This document shows positions 1-8,740 of a stretch of 27,268 nucleotides of DNA, in pieces. How positions within the stretch are numbered: position 1 is the first letter of the stretch; every line of letters begins with the position of its first letter. Origin of the DNA: Thoreauomyces humboldtii (lineage: Eukaryota > Chytridiomycota > Chytridiomycetes > Spizellomycetales > Powellomycetaceae). Position numbers and translations under genes: made by a program. The notes beneath the pieces were generated by a model, which was given only the letters and a program-made list of their open reading frames with translations, made no database searches and was not told the origin of the DNA. The DNA lies in assembly GCA_027596035.1 (NCBI GenBank), contig JADGJA010000258.1, positions 1-27,268 on the forward strand. Reading direction: 5' to 3'.

Positions 1-21
1 ACAGGGGGGACCAGCGTGGCA

Positions 22-27
22 TATAAA
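22..27 (+). promoter_or_regulatory. TATA box of the acetate transporter gene
   Basis: A TATAAA hexamer lies 98 bp upstream of the first ATG at 120. It is followed by a pyrimidine-rich tract at about 37-60, which is common around fungal transcription starts. The placement fits a core promoter for the downstream Ato/GPR1 gene. No transcript data are available here, so this is inferred from motif and position. Confidence 0.5.
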
Positions 28-119
28 GTCCAGAGCCCGCTCCCCCTCCCCCTTCCTGTCAACCCCGCTGTCTCACTCGCCTTCCTCTTCACCCTCATCA
101 ACCCCTTACACACGACGAA

Positions 120-1080
120 ATGTCCGCCTACGAGTCCATCAACCCTACCCAGCAGCAGGGAACCGCTCGCTCCGACACACTCCTTGACATGCCCGCTCAC
201 AACGAGACCAAGATGATGTCCGGCAACCACCACTCCGGTGGTGCCAACCACGGCCTCACCTTCACCAACGAACAGTTCGAGCAGATGATGCTCCGCATTG
301 CTGGCCCCGCACCGGCACCTGTGCCTCTCTCCGGTCTCGGAAACCCCGGACCCCTTGGCCTCGCGTCGTTCGCCATGACAACCTTTGGTAAGTTCGTCTC
401 GTCCTCTGATTCCTACACTGGCACTTTGTGTTAACCTATTTCGCCTATCATAGTTCTTTCTTGCTTCAACACGGGCGTGCTCATCTCAAGCGGTCTCGAG
501 GGCGTCGTGCTTCCTCTTGCCCTCTTCTACGGAGGCATCTCGCAATTCGCCGCTGGAATGTGGGAGGTACGAAAACAGCGCGCAGGTTCTCCGTTCCCAC
601 AACATCACACTGACCTGCTCTTTCCATTTGTCTCTGCAGTACAAGGCTAACAACACCTTCGGTGCCACCGCTTTCACCTCTTACGGTGCCTTCTGGATGT
701 CGTTCGCTGCCTATGTCTACTTTATTGTCCCAGGCTTCGCGACCGCTGGGCGTTCGGACATCGCCCACGCTACTGGTCTCTACCTTCTCGGATGGACCAT
801 CTTCACCGTCTACATGACTGTCGCCGCCTTCCGTGTCTCCAAGGTCGTGTTCGGCGTGTTCGCGTTCCTCTCCATGACTTTCCTCCTGCTCACAATCGGA
901 GAGCTGGCCAACTCTACCGGATGTACCCACGCTGGAGGATGGTTCGGACTTGCCACGGCCGCGATCGCATGGTACGGATCGGCCGCCGTTGTTACCAACT
1001 CCACTTGGGGCCGTGTTGTCATGCCCATCGGCGCATACGTACCCGTCAACCACGCCAAGAGCGCCGAGCTCCGCGTTTGA
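120..1080 (+). CDS. Acetate transporter, GPR1/FUN34/YaaH (Ato) family
   Basis: Plasma-membrane carrier expected to move acetate or other short monocarboxylates; some fungal members are also linked to ammonium export. Three exons, 120-387, 454-566 and 640-1080, give 273 residues; both introns are GT-AG (66 and 73 bp) and phase is kept. The hydrophilic N-terminus of about 70 residues is followed by the family signature NPGPLGLASFAMTT, then hydrophobic blocks consistent with six membrane spans, including the conserved stretch GGISQFAAGMWEYKANNTF built across intron 2. Length is normal for fungal members. The start is the first ATG after a TATA box and gives a typical soluble N-terminus. The family call is secure; the exact substrate is inferred. 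Confidence 0.93.
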
Positions 1081-1517
1081 TGAACCACGCACTCTTCTTC
1101 CCTCCCCTCCCATTCCCGCGACGCCGGCGTCCTTGTAATTCTCCGACATTTTAATTACCTCTTCCTTGTCGCTTTCTCCATGTTAAATACACTGCTTTAA
1201 TCCGCTCTTCCTTGTCTTTCGCCATGTTAGATACACTCGGACTGGGATTAAGTACATGTATGGCCAATATGTAAGTGAGGCAATTAAGAAGGGCGGTGAT
1301 CCCCTTCTTTTGCGGGGTCCGCCGTTCTCTGTGCACTCTGTGGGTGGTGGAATGGGAAGCAGGGATGTCGAGTCTGCCAGTGAGTTCTGCTGAATCCTAT
1401 TGCGCACTCTTGACCAGCCAAGTCAAGTTTGTGTGACCGCTGGCCGTCATCTCTCCACCGACGAACCAACATCTCCCATAATAATTTCGTAGATCGTCAC
1501 AACTTCAAAACCTCGAC
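1081..1517. other. Intergenic region between Ato and BTB genes
   Basis: 437 bp with no supported gene. It holds the 3' end of the acetate transporter transcript, a short degenerate direct repeat at 1159-1237 (listed separately), and the promoter of the BTB gene that starts at 1518. The open frames here are short, overlap on both strands and have no recognisable protein similarity. Confidence 0.6.
1159..1237 (+). repeat. Two-copy degenerate direct repeat
   Basis: The 12-mer CTCTTCCTTGTC occurs at 1159-1170 and 1205-1216. In each copy it is followed by CATGTTA(A/G)ATACACT, at 1179-1193 and 1223-1237, so a unit of about 45 bp was duplicated and has since diverged. It lies in the probable 3' UTR of the acetate transporter. 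Confidence 0.75.
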
Positions 1518-2248
1518 ATGAGCGCCTCGCCACAGCCGTCTGTGCGGCCGATAACTTCCGCAGACAATTCTGGGGTTCAAGCAAGTCAAGTAAACGGTCC
1601 CCCTGACCTCGCCTTCGTAGTAGGGCAAGAAACGTTCACCGCTCACAGGTAGAGTGGAATGCGTCCGTTGTAAGACTTCGCGTTTGCAACCTTCTGATAC
1701 CTCTGGCCAGTGCTATCCTTCAGCAACGAATACCCAGCCTCCAGATTCCTTCAAATGCTACCACTACTCCTATCGCTCTTCCGCCGTCTATCACGCCTCC
1801 ATCATTCCGCGCCTTTCTATCCTACATTTATGAGCATCAATACTCTTCTCCGCAACCACCACCGACGTCCCCTACCGCTTCGTCCGCAGACTCACCGCTT
1901 CCCCGTGACAAGTCTCTTCTGTACTCTGTCGCTGTTCCACGCGTGCCGCCTACTACCCCCGGACTCCTTGTGCAACTATATGCTCTAGCTCACGTTTATG
2001 ACGTTCCGGACCTCAGAAGGCTGGTTGCCAAGGACATGATGGCCAGGCTCAACGAGACGAACGCGTGGGAGTTCCGAGATCAGGCAAAGGCGTTCGAGCT
2101 GGCCATGATCGAGGGTATGGTTGAGGATTTCATAAAACGGACAGGCTGCGTACCACCCGGAACACCTGGCGGGAACAGCAGTACGAACGGGGATATGGTC
2201 CGCAGGGTAAAACGAATGCCGCAGAGGACAAAGGTGGAGGGAGAGTAG
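1518..2248 (+). CDS. BTB/POZ-like domain protein
   Basis: Two exons, 1518-1648 and 1711-2248 (intron 62 bp, GT-AG), encode 222 residues. From about residue 32 the protein reads as a BTB core: PDLAFVVGQETFTAHRSAIL resembles the usual first strand plus the F-x-A-H-R helix start. Further on come the FRAFLSYIYEHQYS block and a helix pair containing LLVQLYALAHVYDVPDLRRL. A Ser/Pro-rich insert of about 30 residues interrupts the fold. BTB proteins dimerise or act as Cullin-3 adaptors; no partner domain (Kelch, MATH, zinc finger) is visible, so the role is unknown. The C-terminus is short and basic. The donor GTAGAG is not consensus, so the first exon is the least certain part. The gene converges on the SRA gene with about 70 bp between stop codons. 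Confidence 0.72.
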
Positions 2249-2318
2249 CATCGTAATCACCTCGCCAATGTTTATGGTAGCCATGCTATCCACGAAGGTT
2301 CTGCTTCACTTTCCACGC

Positions 2319-3409
2319 TTACTCGCTTCCATCCTCCTCGCTAGCGTCCTCGTCTGCCCCTTCCTCGCTGCGCAGACCCAGAGGTGGCTGTCCCGGGCAT
2401 CGCGTGAGCGCAAACTTCCAAACGAGGAACCCTGCCATTCCGGTTTCGCTCCACGCTTTCTTGACCGAATACAGACCGTCGTATCGATAACCTTCGATGG
2501 GTGCGTATGGCGAGTTGAGCTTGAATCCTCTCACGACCCGTACCGGTACGCCGGTGATGGATGATTGGTGTAGAGCGAGGTTGCCACGCGTCAGCGTCTG
2601 GTTTTTCGACTGCGGAGCCGTGCGAAGGTTCTTCGGTGCAGCTTTCGTGCCGGCCAGATCTCGGCCCCCTTCTCCGGTGTACGTGAAAGCTGTGTCCATC
2701 GAAACAAACTATAGTGAGCGACGTTCTGCAGCAGCTATGCGACTCTGTGCAAGCGTACCTTCCCCCAAGTCTACATCGTCTTCGTAGCCGCCGGATAGTG
2801 CCACCGAATAACAACCGTCCGGGGAACCGTGAATCCCGCTGACCGGCGGACGATGGATACCATCGCGACTGCATGCCATCCGCGTCTCCCATGTCCTTCC
2901 GCACTCGACGCCGAGGATTTCGCCGAACTGATTGGGACTAATTCACAATAATATCACAGACCATCAATGCGGGTTCTTCGTGAATCGAGAAAGAGTGTGG
3001 GAACCACTAACCGAACAAGTTTGGACCCCCGGGCTTGGGACGACGAGGCAGGGGCCCTGCCTCTGGCTGCCTTTGCTGGCTTGCTGTCTTCATCGTCATC
3101 CTGCTCCAGTACACCTGGCAAGGCGACCGCCTTTCTGATTCGACGAGACCTTCTTAAACTTCCCTCAGTAGCATCCGCTCTCTCCGTGTCCGACGCCCTT
3201 CCATCCTGTGCGGTTTTCGTTTCTGGCACATCCTTGTTCGGAGGCACGACGCTGGTCTTTCGCTTCTTGCTTGATGTTTTTAGGATCGTTGGCTCGGGTG
3301 CAAGTTTAGGGTGGGCTTCGATACCGAGATCAGCGAGAAGGGCCTTATTAGCGGCAATTCGCGCTTGACGTTGGGCCTCGTATGCCGTGAGGGATGAAGC
3401 GCCTAGCAT
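2319..3409 (-). CDS. SRA-YDG domain protein (methylated-DNA reader, UHRF1-like SRA)
   Basis: Three exons on the minus strand, 3409-3012, 2937-2759 and 2689-2319, give 315 residues; introns are 74 and 69 bp. Residues 1-130 are charged, with a helical start (YEAQRQARIAANKALLADLG), a basic Lys/Arg segment and an acidic run (QDDDEDSK). The SRA domain follows from about residue 133: PNQFGEILGVE, HRPPVSGIHG, SGGYEDDVD, TYTGEGGRDLAG, PVRVVRG and the name-giving EGYRYDGLYSV, ending near GFLVWKFALTR. In UHRF1 this fold flips out 5-methylcytosine at hemimethylated CpG. No RING, PHD or SET partner is present, so it is a stand-alone reader with an acidic tail. The start chosen is the first in-frame ATG; a few non-ATG codons precede it. 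It is head-to-head with the RFC gene. Confidence 0.92.
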
Positions 3410-3582
3410 TGTTTCTGTGGTCACCTTCGAATATAGAACTGAAGACTGTGCCGAAGGAAGATGACTGTCCTGGAGTCCCTTAGGCCTGTCAAACGTGTCC
3501 GATCTGTCCGATCTGTCCGAGGAGCTGCAGCTTGGCCTTGGAAGTCGTTGACCTCAAGCGTCGAGCGCAACCATATCGAACC
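3410..3582. promoter_or_regulatory. Divergent promoter between the SRA and RFC4 genes
   Basis: The 173 bp between the two start codons must serve both transcripts. It contains a 9-bp tandem repeat, GTCCGATCT twice plus a partial third copy, at 3497-3520. An out-of-frame ATG at 3461 opens a reading frame that overlaps the RFC start, so it could be a uORF if transcription begins upstream of it. Confidence 0.55.
3497..3520 (+). repeat. 9-bp tandem repeat (GTCCGATCT)2.7
   Basis: Direct inspection shows GTCCGATCT, GTCCGATCT, GTCCGA in uninterrupted tandem about 63 bp upstream of the RFC4 start codon. It could be a clustered transcription-factor site or a chance microsatellite. Confidence 0.8.
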
Positions 3583-5104
3583 ATGCAAAACAGCTTCTTC
3601 CAAAAGACCTCCCTCAAGAAGGGCGGTGCCGCCGTGGTTTCCTCTGCTCGAGAACCTGCTAGTCGGCCATGGATCGAAAAGTATCGGCCAAAAGACATGA
3701 GCGACATTAGCTCGCAAGAGGAAGTCGTAGCCGTCCTACAGAAGACGCTTGAGTCTCAGAACGTAAGGGAAGCGCTAGTCCTGCTCGCGTAACTTTTCGG
3801 AATTTTTGATCCTTGGCAACCCCGTAGCTCCCGCATTTGCTGTTTTACGGCCCTCCGGGAACGGGAAAGACATCTACGATCCTTGCGCTTGCGAAGGAGC
3901 TTTATGGGTGTGTATCCCCATGTCCCAGCCGTGCCGAATGTCTGGATCGCTTACTAGTTTGTGATCATGCTTCTTGACAGTCCGGAAATGTTCCGGTCAC
4001 GGGTCTTGGAATTGAACGCATCGGACGAGCGGGGCATCGATATCATCCGAGTCAAGGTGAAGAACTTTGCTAAAGTAACGGTCACTCAATCCACGAGGTG
4101 AGTGCGAGACTTGATATTGGTTTCTTCTTGCCTTGGTTGCTTACCTGGGCGGCTCTTTTAAGCGGATGGCCTTGTCCGCCATATAAAATCATCATCCTCG
4201 ATGAAGCAGACTCCATGACCACTGATGCCCAGTCAGCCCTGCGACGAACCATGGAAACATACTCGAAATCTACACGATTTTGTTTGATTTGCAACTACAT
4301 CAGCAGGTGGTGATATGCCGACATCTTTTCCGACCCGGATTTGTTACTGAGCATAGTTTACCATGGTACCGAATCAGAATCATTGATCCATTAGCATCTC
4401 GATGCGCAAAGTTCCGATTCAAGCCTCTCGACGTCAGCTCCACTACTCAGCGCCTCGAGTACATCTGCAAGAGCGAGGGAGTCAACGCACCACCAGAGGT
4501 ATACCTTGCCTGCCCTGCGCTCCTTTTCCAACCTTTCATTCCGGCTGAACCAGTCTATAGACTGTTCAAACTTTGGTGCGGCTTGCAGATGGCGACATGC
4601 GAAGATCGATCATGCTGTTACAAAGTGCATTTCGACTTCATCAAACGGAGGTCATCACGAAAGAGGCAATCTGCGAGATAGCAGGGGTAAGTCCAGCATC
4701 GTGGCCGCCGGGTGGCAGGGAACAACCCGTTCACAAACAACTGACTTTCCTCCCTCCTTGCAGGTGGTTCCAGAGCACGTTGTCGACGAGCTCATGACTG
4801 CATGGCAATCGCAAAATGTGTCAAAGATTGAGGCGGCGGTAGAGCGAGTTGTACGACAGGGGTATTCCGGGACCCAACTTCTAGATCAGGTACGTAGGAA
4901 CTCTAGTCCTGACGGCTACGCTAGGAGCTCATATCTTTTTGTGCAATCTTCCTACAGCTACAAGATCGGATCATCCTAGACGATCACCTTACTTCCAAGC
5001 AAAAGTCGAAAGTCTCCCTGAGCATAGCACAGATGGACAAGGCGTTGGTGGACGGAGCTGACGAGCAGCTGCAGTTGTTGCGGCTTATGGTGACAGCGTA
5101 CTGA
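3583..5104 (+). CDS. RFC4: Replication factor C subunit, orthologue of human RFC4 / yeast Rfc2
   Basis: AAA+ clamp-loader subunit that helps load PCNA on primer-template junctions. Eight exons (3583-3762, 3828-3907, 3981-4097, 4163-4306, 4378-4498, 4561-4686, 4764-4889, 4958-5104) give 346 residues, the usual length; introns are 62-77 bp. The motifs run in order: PWIEKYRPK, Walker [19 protein letters not shown], Walker [10 protein letters not shown], sensor region [13 protein letters not shown] motif [10 protein letters not shown], and the C-terminal collar ending in the ADGADE-like signature [14 protein letters not shown]. That ending and the [15 protein letters not shown] block point to the RFC4 (yeast Rfc2) paralogue rather than Rfc3, Rfc4 or Rfc5 of yeast. 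The start is the first in-frame ATG. Confidence 0.95.
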
Positions 5105-5329
5105 GACCGTGTAGATTGAGACCCTAGCGGAACACGCTTTCGCGTTTGAATGCTTCCTAGTGTAGGAAGCGCATGCGCACGGTGCTTTGCAATGAGTTAT
5201 TTGTACATGAACACACAAAGAAGCGTTGAACTCAATAATCATATTGGGAAACGTTGACCGATAGAACGCATAGCGAGGTTCAACTCTCTCTAATCTACGA
5301 TAGGTTACGCGGGAGAACATTATCATGGG

Positions 5330-7158
5330 TCATGCGCGGCTCAAAGCGTCGGCAAGCCCGTCTACATCCTCTACTCTGTGCACCCTCCTTATGCCCTGAC
5401 TGCTCTCCCTCGCTAGAAGGGGCCCCACCGCCATTTCCGTCCAACCTTCCCAGACAAGGTGCACAGCACTTCGGGATGCGGACGACAGGGCGATGCAAAA
5501 GATGGCATCGAACCCACCAGCTGTCAACGGTTATGGTTAATAGTCCATCAGCGAACCAGGTCTTCGAGAACAGTGGCGCGCACCTCCGGGTACACCAGCG
5601 ATCACAATCCCAGGCACCGCCATGCACGCATCCAAAAGCCGAGTTTGTGCCGGGGGTTCCACCGCAACATTGGCTTGCAGCGACAATCTTCGAAGATGAC
5701 CTCTTACGCGCTGCAAATGGTAAGATTTTTGAGTGACACGATCATCAAGCAAATGAGACCGGATACGCACCTGGAAAGACTCCGCTAGTTCTACGAATGT
5801 TCTCCGGATAGGATTGGTAGGTTTCCACTGCAGAGGGGATTGTTTAACTCCGACGATCGGCCGCAGACAGTTCGCTCCTCGGCAACTTCTCACCTCTGAG
5901 ACGACAACGGTCGCTAGTTCGTGCACGACCGCATCATATGCGCCCGGGTCTGTTTGCGCGAACTCTGCGAGTCGCTCGAACGCGCTCTCAACCGCTCCAT
6001 TGTCTTGTGAAAGTGCCATCCATAGTTCGGCAGCCGCTCCAGGGTTCGCTTTGCGCCAGGCTAGCACCTCACCGACAAGCTTGGGCGTGCTGCTTCCACA
6101 GTCAATGTCCGCGAGCAAGAGATCGCATCCTCTTGGGAGCGCCAATGATTTGACTTCTCCGTCCCACGGTTTCCTGACGACGCTTGCGCTTTCCACCCCG
6201 CCTTCAGCGCTCCTTACATAGCCGTCCAATACACTAGGCGAGAACCTTCGGTAGGTGTGGCTGCCGTAGACGGCGGCACTGACGTCGAAACCGCTTCCGA
6301 CCTTGCCCTGCGCAACGCAGTGTGCCAGCTGCGCCGTATTGTGCACGAGAGTCGTGCCCTCCGAGGTCGAAAGGTCAGCCGCACCAGCATGGGTGAGGAC
6401 GCAACCGACCAGGGACGTGATCATCGCGGCGGAAGATCCCAGTCCCGTCTTGTGGACCTGGGACATGGTGCTGAGGGCGGAAGCGAACCGGGGGAGAGTC
6501 AACAAGGACGCTTCTGTCAGCGGCAGAGAAAGCTTTTCCAGCTGCGATACGAGTTCCCGCGTGAGTAATGCATTCACGGTGAAGGAAAGGACAAATCAGC
6601 GAGCATTCTCCTCCACACCTGACCCCGCTGGGAGTAGAAGTCGTTGTCGCCGAGGATGGTAATATCGCACACCGACGCGAAAGCCTTCACGCAAGCCTCC
6701 GCATCGACAGCATAAGCGGCTTCCAGTGCATAGCGGAGAGCTGCTGCGACATAGGTATTTTCTGAACCTCTGGCGAAGGCATACATTGCATTAGCTCTGC
6801 AGAATATTGTAACAATGAATGGCGGCAGTCGCCGAAAGACCCACTCGGCGGAGACACAGACGGGCGGGCTGCTCGTAACGCTGAAGGTAACAGTGTACCT
6901 CCAGCTTCCGTCTTCAAACTGAGGCGAGCGAACGTGTACCGAGGACGCTGACCGTACTTGCGTCCGCGAGGTCGAGCAGGATGTGTAGAAACGGGCGTCA
7001 GTTGCGATGACAAGGCCGGTGTGGTCTCTGTCAAGTACTAGATAGCCTCCGGTGAGAAGGACTTTGCCCGAGGCGCTGACGGTCGTTCTTCAAGAATGCA
7101 GTGAGTCGATGTGCCCTCAACGGTTGAAGACAGGTCAGCCGTACCTTTCAACATCCAT
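5330..7158 (-). CDS. ERG8: Phosphomevalonate kinase (GHMP family)
   Basis: Converts 5-phosphomevalonate to 5-diphosphomevalonate in the mevalonate pathway. Six exons: 7158-7145 (only 14 nt), 7087-6619, 6541-5894, 5827-5771, 5710-5584 and 5520-5330, giving 501 residues. N-terminal strand: VSASGKVLLTGGYLVLDRDH. The GHMP phosphate-binding loop is VHKTGLGSSAAMITSL, followed by GKVGSGFDVSAAVYGS and YRRFSP. The helix AVEPPAQTRLLDAC and the GHMP motif VPGAGGFDAIFC are assembled across the last intron. Length is close to the fungal norm. The 14-nt first exon (MDVE plus two bases) is inferred because the upstream frame has a stop and a GT-AG pair restores phase. An in-frame segment at 6898-6797 may be a retained intron (see findings). 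Start codon is 300 bp from divergent COQ5. Confidence 0.92.
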
Positions 7159-7458
7159 CGGCGCGGTGATATGACTACGTACAGAGAGGACCTTTCCTTA
7201 GAAGATAAACTTCTTGCAACACTTGTTCGTCGAGGTGAGCTTAGGCCGAGAAGTGAGGAGGTGGACCCACCTGGCGTGCCATACGGTAACCCCCAACGCG
7301 AGAGGGAGAGCGCGCGCCAGGAAATTCGACTGTTTGCAGCTGGCGCATTTCGCTGCTGACCTCGACTTGATCCTTCTTCCGCACAAAACCCGACCGTACA
7401 CACCGAAACATTTCCCAAGCATCTCCCAGGCCAACATCCACCGCGACGAAGCTACATC
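7159..7458. promoter_or_regulatory. Divergent promoter between ERG8 and COQ5
   Basis: 300 bp separate the two start codons. I see no gene, TATA box or clear operator; open frames crossing it are incidental. Its interest lies in being shared by two genes that both feed ubiquinone synthesis. Confidence 0.5.
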
Positions 7459-8472
7459 ATGAGAGGAAGCAGCATACGTTCGTCCTCGCTCATGCGTAGT
7501 CTTTGTCAGCGGGTTGCCAGGTCCGACATCTCCACTCCACGATTCTTCCGATCGTCTTGGGTTCCTCACACAATTCACAAGGCAGCTGCCCCTGTCACAT
7601 ATCCTCATCCGCCAACTGTGCATGAGAACCCAGAACTGCTCGACGGCGTTTCGTCCTCTAATGGAAGCCCAACGCCAGCTGCATCTGGAGGGCCAACGAC
7701 GCACTTTGGTTTCCGCACGGTCCCAGAGTCCGAAAAGGAATCACTCGTCGGAAAGGTCTTCGGCTCGGTCGCCTCTTCCTACGATGTCATGAACGATGTC
7801 ATGTCTGCGGGCATTCACCGTCTTTGGAAAGACCATTACATGCGGACCTTGGCTCCCGGGCCGGATACGCACCTCCTGGACGTCGCGGGCGGGACCGGTG
7901 ATATCGCTTTCCGATTTCTCGATCACGTCCGATCCACGCACGGAACCCTTGGCACGGCCAAGGTTACGGTTGTGGACATCAATCCCGCCATGCTGGAGGT
8001 CGGCAAGCGGCGCTCCATCGGACTAGGATACACTGGCCAGGACGTCATCGAGTTCAGGGAGGGCAATGCCGAGCGGCTCGACTCCATTCCCGACGCCAGC
8101 GTGGATGCTTACACGATCGCTTTCGGTATCAGGAACTGCACCCATGTCGACCGTGTGCTGGCTGAGGCCTATCGGGTCCTCAAGCCCGGTGGTCGACTGG
8201 CAGTGCTCGAGTTTTCGAAGGTCATGAATCCGATCCTGGGACCCTTGTATGACGCCTACTCGTTCAATGTCATACCTGCCATGGGAGACATGGTAGCGGG
8301 GGATCGTGAGAGCTACGCCTACCTCGTAGAGAGTATACGCAAGTTCCCCGTGCAGCCCGTGTTTGCGCAGATGATCAAAGAGGCCGGATTCGAGGTCGTG
8401 GGCCAGGGGTGGGAGGAACTGACTTTCGGCGTTGCGTCTATTCACTCGGGATTCAAGCTGAAGAAGGCTTGA
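7459..8472 (+). CDS. COQ5: 2-methoxy-6-polyprenyl-1,4-benzoquinol methylase, mitochondrial
   Basis: SAM-dependent C-methyltransferase of the coenzyme Q ring, acting on the matrix side of the inner mitochondrial membrane in the CoQ synthome. Single exon, 337 residues. Residues 1-45 are rich in Arg and Ser with no acidic residue before Asp23, a typical mitochondrial presequence. A low-complexity linker follows. The catalytic domain starts at about 83: UbiE/COQ5 signature 1 around SYDVMNDVMSAGIHRLWKD (107-125), SAM motif I LLDVAGGTGDIAFR (139-152), motif II acidic residue in VVDINPAM, IAFGIRNC (220-227), and signature 2 RVLKPGGRLAVLEFSK (239-254). Length and order match COQ5 throughout. Unlike its neighbours it has no intron. 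Confidence 0.96.
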   Translation: MRGSSIRSSSLMRSLCQRVARSDISTPRFFRSSWVPHTIHKAAAPVTYPHPPTVHENPELLDGVSSSNGSPTPAASGGPTTHFGFRTVPESEKESLVGKVFGSVASSYDVMNDVMSAGIHRLWKDHYMRTLAPGPDTHLLDVAGGTGDIAFRFLDHVRSTHGTLGTAKVTVVDINPAMLEVGKRRSIGLGYTGQDVIEFREGNAERLDSIPDASVDAYTIAFGIRNCTHVDRVLAEAYRVLKPGGRLAVLEFSKVMNPILGPLYDAYSFNVIPAMGDMVAGDRESYAYLVESIRKFPVQPVFAQMIKEAGFEVVGQGWEELTFGVASIHSGFKLKKA

Positions 8473-8740
8473 AGAGGGCTTACATGCGTAGTCTCTCTTT
8501 CCACATAACTGCATACGCTCCTTCCGTAATCATATTTTCCCAAGTTCCCCCTCTTAATTCCAACTTCCAAGCTGATGTCTGAGACCGAAGCGTCTATGTT
8601 TGACAGCGCTGTGGCACTCGACCGAATCATTTTTCATTAGCCTGTGCCACACAGGTCTGTGTGTTCCTCATGACCACTCATCCCAAAACTACACCACCGC
8701 CCAAGGCACACACATCTCAACTAACATAACAACACACAGC
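8473..8740. other. Intergenic region COQ5 to HGD
   Basis: 268 bp between two genes in the same orientation, holding the COQ5 3' end and the HGD promoter. A CA/AC-rich stretch at about 8690-8740 precedes the HGD start codon. No other feature is visible. Confidence 0.5.

Noticed and set aside
481..1149. 222-codon open frame on the minus strand
   Set aside because: It lies antisense to exons 2-3 of the acetate transporter, crosses its intron and has a biased Gly/Arg/Glu composition typical of antisense frames in GC-rich coding DNA.
2341..2904. 187-codon minus-strand open frame
   Set aside because: It overlaps the SRA gene in another frame; the SRA frame carries all the conserved motifs and splices cleanly.
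3410..3424. Slightly earlier start for the SRA protein
   Set aside because: The frame opens with GTG, not ATG; the first ATG is at 3409.
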